Source: Trichostrongylus colubriformis
Taxonomy: Eukaryota > Nematoda > Chromadorea > Rhabditida > Trichostrongylidae
Direction of reading: 5' to 3'
DNA length: 64,000 bases
Assembly (NCBI GenBank): GCA_963978905.1
Contig: OZ022256.1
Location: 4,943,501-5,007,500, forward strand
The translations under genes were made by a program, and so were the position numbers. The stretch's first letter is position 1. The number at the start of each line of letters is the position of its first letter. The notes under the pieces were generated by a model that saw only the letters and a program-made list of their open reading frames with translations, was not told the origin of the DNA and made no database searches. Shown here in pieces: positions 46,933 to 60,800 of this stretch.

Positions 46933-49900
46933 ACTCCACCAAGAAGGTATGTCGCACTAACTGGTTATCGCAGAATGTGCCTTCGAAGTGGAAGGGGTTT
47001 CGGTAGTGCAACGGATCAGCACATATGTATGCACAAAAAACATGTACTGAGAATTTGAGCCCATTCCGAGGCCAAATCTTTTGTCCATAACTTAGCACAT
47101 TGTCTTAGAATCAGGAGAATGGCAAGATGATGGTCCAAATTTTAGCTTTCACTTTTCCCGTCAGTCTGTAAATTTGTTTATTTGTTTGAATCTAATATAA
47201 TGATCAACGCCACACTGTAATCGTATCGGAATGAATTCACTTGATTAGCCTAATAACCTAATTGATAGGTGATGATTCATCGAAGTTTTGCGGTCATTTA
47301 CGATCTCCTGTTTCTTGGAATTTCCCCGAAGATCTCAATGACTTATCCGACTGATTCAATGATTGACATTGATTTGGAGAAGCACATCAGTTCATTTAAA
47401 TGGACATCAGCATTTAGGTGCTAGCCTAATAAGGGTGGGGCGCCTTTAAGAAAGTCGAAAATCTGCGTTCATTTGTACACTCAAGCATGTATTTTTGCTA
47501 CAGTCTTGACGGAAAAGGGAGGGATTTCCTCCCCCTTTTCAGAACTCAGGCAAAAAGACGGCAAGGAGCCGAGTCCAGTAAGGTGTCCCCCCTCATTGAG
47601 ATGCGATCATTACTTACATGCAGTTTTCACAGATTCATGTCCACAAAGGCACAGAAACGAGCATGCAGTCGCACTCGAAGACGAAAGTAGAGGTGTTAAA
47701 CAGTGCGTCAATGAAGAAAAAAATGAAAAATGATGGAGGCGGGCTGCCACCGAACAAAGGCGGCATTTCCTGATAAGGCCGCCTCCGCCACATCTCAAGG
47801 GGGTGCCTTCGGCGGGGGATTTCCCCTATGCAAAGGCCTTTCAGACCCAAAGTTTTTCATCAAATGACTCCTTTAGAGGTTCCTCACCACCCACATTACC
47901 CCTAACACTGTCATAAGGCACTGGGGTGCGTAAGGAGTGCCATAGGGCACTGGGGTGCGTGAGGAGTGCCGGCCAGTCTAAGACCATGTTAAAGAATTGT
48001 GCCCTGGCGCCAATTGCAGTCATCATTATTTCCCGTTGCTGAACCCTGAAGAGCCTCTGCTCGAAAAATGAGAGACTAAAGCATCTTCTTCCATTCATGC
48101 AACGCAGCAAAGTTGATAGAGCGTACTCGAAAATAAAATTTTTGGGTTCATACTAGCTAAGCCATGGAAAAGGTAATAAAAGTCGCTCAATTTTTCCAAA
48201 TTTCCTTTAAAATTTAGGGTAGAGAGGCTGGAGGGGCAGAGGTTTTTCCAGTGGGTTAACCGTTTGTAAATCTTTTAAGTATGCTTTCATATTCAAGATC
48301 TTTGTCATAGGCTTTTTGATAGCGCACCGAAAGTCCGGTCTTCCGTTTTGAATATCGGCACTAAGAGGAAATCCGCAAATATACAACTGCTTTCACGAAT
48401 TCCAAACTTCGGGCGAATTTGTCTCAGATGCACTCTATTTGCTCCTTGTCGTTATCCTGTGAAGTAAGATACTTTCGTTCCTTTCAGCACTACGATCGAA
48501 GTTACTATCGAAGTTAAACCTGAATTCTAGGGAAAATCCATAGGGCAATATTATGGAAAATATTCGCTCTGCATATGAAGAAGTGTTTAGAAAAAAGTTA
48601 ATGTCACCCCCTCCCCCTTCCCACATCCCCTGTCCTCTCCCCCATGTAAAGCTAAACTCGCCCATTGTTGCTAAACAATGCTGGTTTTCCACTTGTCTGT
48701 GTTGCTTCCTCCTCTCTAGTGCACACGTTTGCATAGATCTGCTGAAGAATTCCTCAAGTGGACAACTTTGATTTCGTGTTTCTTCGATAGGAGAGGAGAT
48801 GGTCAGATGCCTTCACATGGTGCTGTCATAGGACGCTTGACCAGTTAAGGCATAAGCTTGTCTTCCTTCTACCCTCCCCCCCCCTAATAACAGCTTTTCT
48901 GGGAAGTCTTAAAAACGGGCCCACGGTTCAAGCAGTTACCGCAAGGTGAACTACATATTACCAGCGCTAAGGCGAGAATTCCACTGAGAGGTGTGAACCC
49001 TTCCGCTTCGCTTCCTCTCGTCCTCTTCCAGGTCATCTTCCAATGAGAGTGTTCGGCCATAAGACCAAAGATTCGTCGATCATTTCTTTCCACACTCTTC
49101 CCAAATAACACCTTTGCTTAGCTGTTTCCTGAGGTGTGATTGAGATGATTAGTGCGTAATTGAGAGGGCTACCATGATCACCTCGTCAGAGCAATTAATT
49201 TACTCGATCTGAGGTCAGCTATGGCTCAGCTTATCCGCTGTGATTGTTCTGTTCAGGTTACTACGACACACCCCGTGATTGTTCTGTTCAGGTTACCACG
49301 ACACACCACCACTGGTCCAAATACCTCGCTGGATTTACAGCTGCTACCACCACCGCTTAAAACAAGTCAGTGGCTATTCGTCACTTCAAGTAATTGCGTA
49401 ATGATCGCTATGGTCAGCTGGCAAGGGTTGCCTGTCGCGCGAGTCGTCCGATCACTAATTGTCAGACATCCATCGTTCACTCTAGTACTAGACATCGTTG
49501 CGCGATTTCGGTTGTCTTCCTTACCCGTTGTCCCCTCCCCAAGCCGTCATCGACACTCGCTGATCCAGGCCATGAAAAACTGCGCATAGAAAGGGAATTA
49601 GTCACTTCGAATTGGGCGTTCGGGTTCTTGATCCTACCGACTGTAGAGCCATGCTGCTAATCCTCAATAATTCTTCCTCACATCATCAAATATAGAGTCT
49701 TTCATCCATAAAATTTTATTTATCTTTATAATTAAATGTATTTTTATATATTTACTTTATACTGAACATTTTTAGCATTTTATTTTAAGAAAATTTTGCA
49801 TTACTAGACTTGTATTTTTTTCTGTTTTTCGCTTCTATCTTACACATAAAAATTAGATTTTCATTTTCAAAACCGGTTTTACCATCTTTTTCCTTTTTTA

Positions 49901-51220
49901 CTCAAATATTAGTTCAATTCATGTATCAGTTCATACAATTTTATTCATATATTCATACATGCATTTAGTATTCAAAAGTTCAATAATTTTCTAAATTTCA
50001 AATCGAAAGGAAAATAAAACAGGACATAATTTAAACCAGCGCAACGTATAAATACCCCGTTGCCTGTTCCTTGGCATCGGAAGTAGTGTTTTTATCGCAG
50101 GAGTAGAAAAGGTTGAGATTGACCACGACGCTGGCTCTTCACACACGACTGGCTCGAATAGGGCGACGCCGCCCACCATTGGATATCTCTGGCAAATACA
50201 GTGCTGTCTTTCGTTTCTTCACCATTCTTCCTGCCTGAACTCCTTGGCTTTTCTACCAACGTCTTCGGGAAGTGAAAGAAGCCCACTTCGATGTTAAACT
50301 TGGTTTATAGGCTGTTTTTTGGCTTTTTATAGGTGTTTTAAAATCTTCTTCCTTCTTTCCGTTCGTTTTTTTTCTCGTGCTCTAATTGGTTACGGAATTG
50401 GATGTGTTGGCGTTCGACCTATTGTCAGTCGAATTATTTCATGTATATCCGCACATGCAATAAATCTAATTCAATCTAACCTTTTCCTCTCATTGTCTAG
50501 CCAACTAACGGCTAATTTTCATTTGTGAGCGCACTAACCAGACCCCATGCCTTGCCTTACCCAAGGAAAGTTATTTCCAGTAATTTCAAGGAATACAACT
50601 TTCCTTGGTGCACCTGCAAGAAATACTGGGAAACAGGCCAATGCCTGAGTGCTATTCGAGTTTGCTAGAAACTGGATAGTTTTTGATTTGGAACAATCCG
50701 ACTGTTCAACTCTATCCACGGGAGATTCTGAAAGCTTTGAAATTTTTCTGAAATTAGGTCATGACTTGACACTTGTTGTGCGGTTTTTAGCTATTCGATC
50801 ACTAATCCTCTTTGGTCGTTCCTGTGTGAACAGAGATGCGAAAATCGACAGTGCACTGCACTTGAGAATGATTTCACAAAAAGTCGATCCACACACATTT
50901 ATTCGCTCGTATTCGGTCACTTACACCTTCGCTCCGTCGGATCAGTCGTTCATCATTCTACGGTCGCCGTTATTGTTGTATTTCCTTTCTTCGTTCACGT
51001 CATTTTCCTGAACGTCATTTAATTTCCAATAGATCTGTAATAGAACTAAGAACTTCAATGATTAAATCTGCCACATGAATATTTGGGTTTTGAATTTTTT
51101 GTCTGAAATTGCTACATCTCTTCATGGGAGAAGATGAGAGGGAACACATATTTAGATGTGAGCCATGAAACTAAACCGAGAATTACATTGCTGCAATTTT
51201 ACCGCCAGAATCGTGCGACT

Positions 51221-51420
51221 AAGGCGGCCGTCAGACTTTCCGATTCCGCGATTTTACGATTTTGCTTTTCTGCGATATTGCGGCGTCGCACTTCCGCACG
51301 CGATACTACGACATTGAGATTCTGCAATGCCGCAAACTGGGCGTGCGAAAGTACGTCGTCGCAAAATCGCAATATCACAAAGTTGCAGTATCGCTAAATC
51401 GCAAAGTCTGACGGTGGCCT
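51221..51420. mobile_element. Fold-back MITE, family R5 copy 2
   Basis: Ends AAGGCGGCCGTCAGACTTTC and AAAGTCTGACGGTGGCCT are complementary, and the body has GCGATTTTGC-type steps as in 26151-26315. Confidence 0.8.
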
Positions 51421-52248
51421 GACCGAGCCCTTAGTCTCTTCGATGTCATTCGGATTTTATCAAGTTCAGGCGGGAGCTCGGAACCACACTTTATCATCGT
51501 ATTGCCCTCACCAGTCAGTATTCACATTCAATGAAGGTTCACATATTTTTAATGTACATAGCTTAAAGGCACACCACGCGATAATCACATTAGTGTCTTA
51601 CTTTCTTGGGGGAAGTAGGTCCTTAGATAGGTGGCCAGGTTGCACCCTTGTTGCGGCTCTGTAGTGCATCCTCGCGGCTATAATCGCGCTCAACCCGAGC
51701 CGAGTTGAGCCCATCGAGCCGAATCACTCCTGGCCTTAGACGAACAAATTTCCTACGTGGCTCTTACGTGGAGAAGGAAACTTGCGATAAGACAAGATAA
51801 GGCGGCGATATCAATAGCGAAGGCAGCTTCAACAGGGGAGAACAGGTGATACCGTAGCATTTTGCGCGATATCATCGGGCAAAAGCTCTTCTACAATCTC
51901 CAATACTCGTACGGGGACTGAATACAGGGGGTTCTATTCTTGGTGGATATGAAGGGATCTGGTTCATTTTTCTTCACTGGTGGATGAAGCAGGGCTTTTA
52001 CGTCCAGTAATACGCACGATAACTCTCACAATTTATCGCGTGGTGTGCCGTTAATGGAGTAGAACGCAAGGCGCATCTACCAGACTGTTCAAATGAGATT
52101 TCTGTCTGGGGACTTCTGAGGTTTTTCACCCTTTTGTTTCCTCTTTTTTCTTCGCTTTCGTACTACTATAGACTTTTATATTCAATCCAAAAGCCTTCTC
52201 ATATTCGGACCGATCTACCCCTACCAGTGTCTTGAATTGCCGTAGACA

Positions 52249-52298
52249 AAAAAAACCTCGACAGTGAATTGCCATTCAATGTCAAGGTTTTTGTCTAC
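52249..52298. repeat. Short A/T-stem hairpin
   Basis: GTAGACAAAAA with a following CCTCGACA pairs with TGTCAAGG and TTTTTGTCTAC across a loop of about 16 bases. No gene is adjacent; function unknown. Confidence 0.5.
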
Positions 52299-53261
52299 GA
52301 CTAAACTCCGTCAGAATCCACTATGTAAATAATGTAATGTAATTTTTTATAATCGAAATAGAACAAACCTGTCCAATGAGATACTTCACTTCAAGACGAC
52401 CGCTATCAAAAAAAAAATGATAAAAATGTGATTGTTAGCAGCGTTGCATAACGTCTACGATTCACTGGATTGGTTCCGTTAAGGAAATGCATTTCGGGGC
52501 ATTGGAGTGAATTAGAGCGTGGTATGTGCAATTATAGCAAGAACAAAACAGTACAGTTTCTGAGCATAAATCAAATATGCATACAGTTCGCAATTGTAAG
52601 AGCACTCAAATACAAGGTGCATTCCGAGGGGCTGGTCGAGCATGATATATTTAACTTGGCCGCTTCATTCATTTTTTTTTCGCCTGATTCATCGCCAGAA
52701 TTAGGTCATGTCTCATGGCTCAGCTGCTTAGCCATCCAACGTTTACCATTATCGTTACAGTACAAAAGCTGCTTTCTGGGTTATGGGACGAAAATCGAGT
52801 TGTTGATTTGTTTATTACAGATCACGCGGCGGTTTCCAAGGCATCTCTTCTTTTACTTCTAGCACATAATTGTCCCATAAATACCACGACTACTCAAGAT
52901 TTCTTCGATGAGAACCAACGTGTTGTTAAAAGTGGTCAAACTGGAAATAAAACGACTCCTACAGAATTTAGCCTTTTTTGGAACCGAGTAGTGTAATGAA
53001 GCTTCTCACCCACGTCTGACTCGAATGGTGCGGTGCCACCCACAACTCGACGTGGTCGGTCTGTGAGTCACTTCTTGTCACTTCATCCTCCTCTTCTCTG
53101 AGTGCCTTTGTGGGCGGCAAAAGGAATCTAAGCATACTCGTTTAAAACATTGTTCAATGATTTACTTTCATTGTAGAGCCACCTACAGTTCCATCTGAAG
53201 TACCTTTAAGGACAGCGATTGGAGTAATGTGGCTAATGAGAACTTCTGAATTGGAAAGGGT

Positions 53262-53562
53262 CTAAGAAGACTAATGTGGCCGATTTTCCAATGAGAAAGA
53301 TTACCCTCGGGCTTCATAGGAGCCGTCTTTTTCAACAGCTGTCACTTACCTTATCCCAGCCCGCCCTTTTTTCGGCCCGACCCACCCCTTTTAAGAATTT
53401 TCAAGAATAAACTGCGGAAAAGGGGCCTCATTCCCTATGCTTTTAGCCGTTTCATCCATCCAGTTTTTTCTTTTGCTTTCGTACTACTGAACACGTCAAC
53501 CTCCATGCTTGATAATCTTTAGATACTCGTCCCGTATTACCTCTATCACTGCCTTTAACCTC
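53262..53562 (+). repeat. Dispersed repeat R7, copy 2
   Basis: It matches 17038-17330 in the same orientation. Confidence 0.65.
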
Positions 53563-54629
53563 CCTTGCGTAAGTGGATTGGAGGGTTAGTTACGTACATA
53601 AAAGCCTGGAAACAATTTTCGCTAGCAATCCAGCAGATATCCATCTCATAGCTGGTTCACCACTCTCTTATCTTCACAGTGATATCCTTATGTAAGATGC
53701 ACTGAGCATTTTCAGGACAAATACAAGTGCTCATTGTTTGACATCAAGGGTGCCCCTGTAATGATCAACCAGCTGCTCTCAGCTTTTTTGAGGCATTCTA
53801 GTATGAGTATTTTAAGACATGATAGCAAACGACTATCGAAGCTATGGATGTGAAGGAGAGTGGCCACAGAGGGAAGAAGACTCTGTCGCAAAATATCAAG
53901 CGTCGAGGATCGTGCCTTTAATCTATTGATTTCGCTCTTTGACAACGTAATGACCTTGCTGTCACCTAAATCTAAAGAAATCGGCACCCATTTCATTCTC
54001 CGCCTCCTTGTGGTATCCTCTGTTCTCCCGCCCTTTGGTGGGGATACCGAACAGTTCAAGCACGCCCACTAGACCTGTCGACTTGATTAATTCTCACTTC
54101 AAATCAGATTTTCATTACTCGCTCCAGCTCTCGTTAAACTGAGCGCACTCCTTGTAAAGAAGTAAGGGACTCTTCCTCCAGTACCGGTCTTATCCAACAA
54201 TTCCTTTATCCTGGCTACAATAGTGGGCTACTTTCAGTGAAACCGCTGAAAGAGATTTTGACTGAGAGAGACTGGTTTGAGATTTTATTTCCGTGGCCCG
54301 ATCCTTGCCTTACCTACACACCATCAGTCCCACATAGGATAGTGCTCTCATTGTTTACGGCTTTTTTGAGGTCCGCGATGATAAACGGCTGACAATCCCT
54401 TGATGTGACAGTTATTGGTTCGTTTCACTTGACGTTTTCGCTGCTGACCTAATTGGGTGTCGTTTTACCGTTTCGCATGGATTTCATTTGATTCTCCGAC
54501 GATAAACCTAAACTTCTCGATATGAACCATCGCTGAAATTCCGAGCCTGTATGGGCTGTGAACTTTTTATCTTTCACCCTACGAGACGACTGACCTCCTC
54601 CTCGAGCGACCTTGTAGAGAGCTCATTAT

Positions 54630-54976
54630 TGAAGGAACCGTCCATGCGAATCCCATGGATGCCAGTCCCTTACAAAATTCTAACGGATGCGGCACGTAAA
54701 CAGAGTAGCGAAACAAAGCGAAAAAAAACATTAGTTCCAATGCAGGGTGCGAAAACCTGGAGGAACAGCAGCTTGTTTGAACTCCCGCCGAGCAACATTT
54801 GGACAGCTGTCTGCAGCAAGAGAAAGTCAACCTTTCCCTCACCTCATTGGACATTACTTCAAGGAGCTTTATCGCCTCCGAATTCTTGTTTTCGCATGGA
54901 ACTTTGCGTGTGGACCTTAGTAAGCAAATAGAACAAAATCATATGGGTAACAGAAGAGCTCAAACTCCCATGGACG
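54630..54976. mobile_element. Highly diverged fold-back relative of family R2
   Basis: GAAGGAACCGTCCATGCGAA on the left and CCCATGGACGATG on the right mirror family R2 ends, and TCGCATGGAACTTTGCGTGTGG matches an arm. The centre (GCCGAGCAACATTTGGACAG) also resembles 14305-14340 and 15610-15640. Confidence 0.5.
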
Positions 54977-56240
54977 ATGTTGACTCTCTTACACCAGAAA
55001 GTTCGCAAGCTGCAAAGTGGAGAAGACTAAAATTTTCTGCCCTTTTACCCAACTCACTACGATTCTCCTTCCTTCCTCAGTTCGGTTTCGATCTGGGATA
55101 ACAGATCGAACGTGAAACACTCCATTGCCACTACATTTATTCACTTGAGCTATTCATTGTTGACGATTTAATCCTCCGTATTCACAAACATCTTCAACGT
55201 GATTCTCATTCAGCGTTGACCATTATAGAAGGATTTTTATATGAATGCTTGGAAAAAAACCATGCAGTATGATACAAGTATGCTGAATTATGGGTAAAAG
55301 CTTCAGTTCCGGACAGGATTCGAACCCGCACTTCATGCCTTTGGGCAAATGCGCTAATCCATCACACTACTGAGACCCTTTACACCTTACCCAGCTTTTG
55401 AGTAGTATATTTAGCATAGCTTATTAGCACTACGGTATATACAGGGGGTGCCAAAAAAGTAATATTTGTCCTCCACTTTCAACCCCACATTAGTCGAACT
55501 TCGGAAATTCTGACCCGGTATTTTCATCCCTGAAGTAAAGAGCAGACCCCATTCTATCACTGTTCTCCGTTACAGCCTTCTGCACGAGCAGGAACGGTTG
55601 TTTGTTCCGAGTGAAAGATGTGTCACCTTAACTGAGCAAAATCCGAAACTTCATCGCCCTCGTTCAGAACCTTGCTAAGATCAGTTAACTCTAGGTACCT
55701 GAGGGGATTCATACTGGGTGGTGTTCTTGAGTATTCCGTTTTTTCCGGGTTCCTAGCGCCCTTCGTTTCCAAGAGCCGGAACGTGCCATTACCACTGAAA
55801 CCCTCCGGGAGCAGGTTTGAGGCATGAAAAATGATACTTCGAATCATAGCAGCCTTGTCCGAGCAACAAGAGCTCTGTGACTCCCACGATCCGAGGGACC
55901 AATCCTTAGGAAGCTTCCCACAAAAGGCTTACCACAGAACCTGGCTCCACTGTTTTAGAGAGACCTTGATAGCATGGGTGCTCTGAATCCCGACTGCGCC
56001 GCTTGAAGGCTCTTTATTTTTATGAAAATGGAAGTAGTGAGTCTCAGCTTGTTCCTGCTTTTAGAGGAACATTTCGGGAATATTTTGCCTCAATACTTTC
56101 ATTTCTTTCTTTTTCCTATGTTTTGTATATCAGGCGGATGTGGGCCGTGAGCAAAATTACTTTTTTTGGATCATGGCATGGTGCACGAAAAACATAAGTA
56201 CATGCTCAAAACTCGTGTAAAGCCAAACGTTCTGTTTGTA

Positions 56241-57267
56241 TTGGGTCATTCCATAAGTAATGTCGCTTTTTTTCAAACAACATTTTCTCCTATAAAGCTA
56301 CATGTTCCTGTGGCATTTTATATGCTATTCGAAAGAGATTTTCCTGTACTACAAAATGATATGCTTAGTTTTTTTGTCTGTCATAACCAAGCCGATCTTC
56401 AGGTTGGCAAAGTTGTTAGTCCAGTCGACAAAAATTGAGCAAACCGGCAATTAATTAAAACACTACCTTTCACTTCGGAAAAATCGATCATTCATGTGTC
56501 TCGTACTTAGCCCCGACCTTTTCTATGGGTTCCACCAGTGGGTTGCTTGCGAAGTCGCCTCGCTTTTTTCCAATTTTGATTTTTCCGCCACAACTCGGTG
56601 ATTTTTGACAATTTCTCCAAATCAAGGCAAGAAACCAATCGGTTGAAACAGTGGTGAAACGTCAACGAGAGGTAATGAGTAGGGACGAAGAAACATTATT
56701 GACCGGATTCCTTGAATATCTATTGAAAAAATAAATTGTGAAATAATGTCACCTGGGCCCCTATGACATGGTTTTGAAATTCAAAATGAATAGTAGCCAG
56801 AATAAAATCGAAACATTTTTCGATAAAGCAGAAAAAATATTTTCGAATGGTCCATAGAGCAATGCTGAACAATGAATTTGGAAGAAAAAAATTCCTTTCT
56901 GAATAGACGTGAGTGCTTTCGGAAAAAGGACCTTAGAAAAAGAACGACGTGAGAACTCGATCAACCAATTATTGGAATTTGTAGAAGAGGTCGAGGCTAA
57001 GTACGGGACACATGATTGGTTGATTTTCTTGAAGTGAAATATAGTGTTTTAATTAATTGCCGGTTTGGTCAATTTTTGTCAACTAAACCCCTCACTTCGC
57101 CGGCTTGAAAATCGGTCATGTGCTACGATATCCAAAAACTTAATAAACCATTTTGTAGAGCAGAAAAATCCCTTCCGAATGATGTATGAAGTGCTGCAAA
57201 AACTTGTAACTTTATAGAAAAATTTTCGTCTGAAAAAAAAAACGATACTACTTATGGAATGACCCAA
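56241..57267. mobile_element. Large fold-back transposon with TA duplication (1027 bp)
   Basis: Both ends read TTGGGTCATTCCATAAGTA (right as complement) and are flanked by TA at 56239-56240 and 57268-57269. The arms continue as diverged inverted repeats for about 250-300 bp (shared ACCGGCAATTAATTAAAACA). The flanks match a copy without the element at 57806-57896. No transposase was recognised; TA target and end style suggest a Tc1/mariner-mobilised element. Confidence 0.85.
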
Positions 57268-57805
57268 TAGTTTAGCATCCTCACGAGAACTATCGATTTC
57301 ATATGAAGGCTCGAAGGAAATCATGCAAGGCGATCGGAACCAGGAATTTTTTTTTGAAACAGCTGCGAAACTGGGTAACATTGTACATTGCAGCGTGTGT
57401 CAGATCAACCATCAGTCGTAATTCACTTGATGTATTCCGCACGTTTTTTTCTAAAATCGAAAGTTGTGAAATAGTCTATGAACAAATTTGGAAAATAAAT
57501 GACCAACGATCACAAAAGTTAATCTAGAACCGTTATTGGCCTCATTTTCTTGTGAGACCGTACAGTTGAGTATATAAGCGGAAAATCCACCAAAATCAGC
57601 TTTGAATGGCCGTTGTTTTTAATTAAAACAATGTGTCCTTCTATTAGATTTTTGATTTGCGGAGAATGCAGTTTTCTGTATTGCGCCCTTTCTCTGTTTT
57701 CGGTAAATCTTTTGTGGACATTAGTTATACAGTACTGAGTTTTAAGCTTGCTTGTGCCAAATCGTACAATAAGATTTCACGCGAAGTCCTGTAGCGCAAT
57801 AACAT

Positions 57806-57896
57806 AGCATGGTGCCCGAAAAACATAAGTACAGGTTCAAAACTCATGTAAAGCGCAACGTTCTCTTTGGAGATTAGCATCCTCGAGTGTACGAGT
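57806..57896 (+). repeat. Paralogous empty site of the 1027 bp element
   Basis: The stretch from CATGGTGCCCGAAAAACATA through TTAGCATCCTCG matches 56174-56240 joined to 57270-57284, but without the insertion (TTTGGAGATTAGC here against TTTGTA...TAGTTTAGC there). Confidence 0.75.
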
Positions 57897-60800
57897 CAGT
57901 GCTCAGTCACCTTCCAAAACCAATTCACCAACCCTGAAGGGATGGAAGGCTTGGTTGGCCTAGGACGATGTTGATGCGGGACTCGATCCTGAATCATGAG
58001 GATGGTATTACCCGCCACCTGTCACTATACACCCTTCGTCCATTCCCACGGCTTTATACACTCTTCAAATAGTGGGCCACCATACGCAGCTCGGCACGCT
58101 TTGGATAAAAAAGGCAAATAGAAAAAAACCCAAAAATGTGGGTCCTTGTGACTCTATGTCATCCCATTTTACAATAGCAATGGTTCACCATCCGGTATCA
58201 CTTGACATTTGAGTGATTCATCTCCATTCCATTGTGCTGATGTCGAAATTCTGTTCTTTAAAGCACAAGCACCAAATCAAGTACATGCTTTACGTACTAC
58301 TTCACTTAGCAAAGCTGGTCTTCCAGCAACGACTGAGTTGTAGGCGGCGATGGTCACGCTAATTGCCTTTGCTTCCACTGTTGTGGTTACTGAGCTAGAT
58401 AAAGTGGCGAAAGGACGTAAGCAAAGTGCCAGAAGAGCCCTCAAAACAAGCTTTGGGAAAGGGAATCGACAGGTGAAGTGCCTGCAAGCCACATAAAAAA
58501 ACTTGGAATAATTTCCTGTATGTTGCCATTACGCAAATCGTTCTTTTTTGCAGCAATACCGGACCGTTTTCAGGAAAAAAAAGGCTCCATCTATTTTACA
58601 CCATTGCCATTACAAAAACTGCGAAAATCGTTATTTTCACTTATTGTCTTTATGTTTTGTGTAATGATACTTTCCCCTATAGCCAGGAAAAGATGTGATG
58701 CCATAGATAGCATTCTCCATTATTTAGCGCGGCTAAGCGGAATCATTGCCAAACAAATGTTGAACATACCACTGAAGATAATTTGGGTATTAAAAAGCAT
58801 CAAAAAGGGTAAAAAATTGGCCGCGTTCTTCTGACTCCTGCATGATCCTCTACTGCACGCAGAAAATGTGGAAAACTGCCAAGCCATGGTAGTGTTTGTC
58901 TAATTTTTATATCTTTCGTTTAAGACAAAAGGAAGGGCTATGTGGTCGATCATGGAACAGCAGTGCTCTATCTGATGCATTAATGATGAAACCCCTCGGC
59001 TCATCCGGCAGGGGTACTTCTCACAGCACTTCATCACTAACGTATCGATCAGAACCACGAGGATCTGAGATGTGTGGCGTTCCTATATAGCGCGTGACCG
59101 TCTCACTCGCTAGAATAACACCGCTTTCAGCTGATTAGCATTGAGTCTGTTTAAGGCACCGTGATGGGTGAGCAGAAATCGAGAACGGTGAATACATGTC
59201 TTTTGGAAAAAAATATTCTACTTCAGAAGAGGTGATGTATGACGGAAGTCGCATTGAAAAAGCGTGACTTGGGGCCTTATCACGGACCGCAGCACAACGA
59301 GTCGTTCTGCGTTCGTTCGCCGGGGAAATTGCCGGCGAGGGTGGGACATCATTCGCGGCTGGCTTTAACCACTCGCCCGTGTGCAATCTACCCTCGGCTA
59401 CTGACGCAGAGGGGCGCGAGGAGAAGGGAGTATTCGGGTTTCTGTTTCTCGAATTTTTCGCCGTCTTGCTTCGTTCTTTCCCTGCTGTTACATTGCCGAG
59501 CACTTCTCCTTCATATTCCACAGTATGCCGAATGTACCTCAGGTGTCTTCAAGGAGCCTGAGCGCACTTTACCTTGAAGAGTGTAATCTTGGCGAACATA
59601 TCCATTTTTCATTATTATCCGTTCCCAAATTTATACAAATAGTGATCTGTCTACTTACAAGCACTTTTTGCTTCGATTTTGAAGATTGTTGTTTGAGTAG
59701 GAGAGCTCAACATCATTCTCTCAGAATGTTCATTAGACTCAAAATTATTGAGGTTGTCTGTTGTTCCCTTAGAAATTCTGTCAACGTTTACACTTTCTTA
59801 TGTGAATTCTGCATTTGAATTCGCGGATTCGGTGATCCGAAATCGTATCCTTTAGATCATATCTATTGTTGTCCTTTTGGAAACAAAGAAGTCAGTCAAT
59901 GTTTTTTTGAGTTTTCACTCTGAAATGAGGATCGGGAGCAAATGACAGCGAATAGTCGCGGTTTGGCAGTTTTTCCGAGGAGCACCATAAATTCAACTTT
60001 CACTCAGATCGTCGAAGCGAAAGCGTTTCAGCTCCACACACTGATTGTTCAGAAATAGCAGGGTCGATGAGTTTTGTTTTGTTTGTTATTCTCTTTGTTG
60101 TTTTAATACTCTCTCTCATGTGTACAAGTTTAGGGTGCACTGAGAGTCGAGGATTCCTTGGTAGGGGGAGGGGAGGGTCATATTTGAGGAGCGGGATAGG
60201 GATTCGTATCCCGCAGATGTCAGTAATGGCCTCAGGCTAGATAATAAATAAAAAATAAAAAACAGAAAATAAATCGGAGCGTGCCGTCAGCTGTTCCGGA
60301 AATTTAAAACAGAATGATTGATTTTAAGTGATCAAAACAAAGTCCCGTGGGTCCCATTCAGGAAGGAGGTCGTGGTGAAGCGACCATTTTCCTCGACACC
60401 TGGTTGTGCCCTGATTATAAACCTTGGGGACAAGAATTAGTGAAGCTCGCGATGGTAGTTACGATGAACTCTCGAGCGACCTCAAAACGAGCACGTGTCT
60501 CCAGGAAGTCTTCACTGTCATAAATTTATTTCACAGTTGCTTATTTACTAGTTGACACTTTCTAATGACAGAACAATTCTTTTTATGGGGTTAGGTAATT
60601 GTTGGTCACCACACTTGTGTCCCCAATACTCAAATTCCACGAATTTGTGGAACATACGCTGGTGCCGACCATTGTCACTTCTAAATTGTCTTACCAGTAG
60701 CGATCTGTTACTCTTTTAGCCACTTCATGATAATCAGGTTAGTTGATTCACTTACTTATGAAAGGAAATTTAAGATAGCTACCCATGTTTTTTTTTCGCC

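Noticed and set aside
53712..54059. 115-residue minus-strand frame
   Set aside because: No recognisable domain, no splice context and no conserved motif.
55300..55376. tRNA-like sequence on the minus strand (GCGGGTTCGAATCCTG, B-box-like)
   Set aside because: The acceptor stem does not pair and the anticodon arm is malformed; at best a tRNA-derived repeat. Similar B-box remnants occur near 18415 and 30825.
58277..58834. Two overlapping frames on opposite strands (71 and 118 residues)
   Set aside because: Neither shows a family signature; hydrophobic composition alone is not enough.
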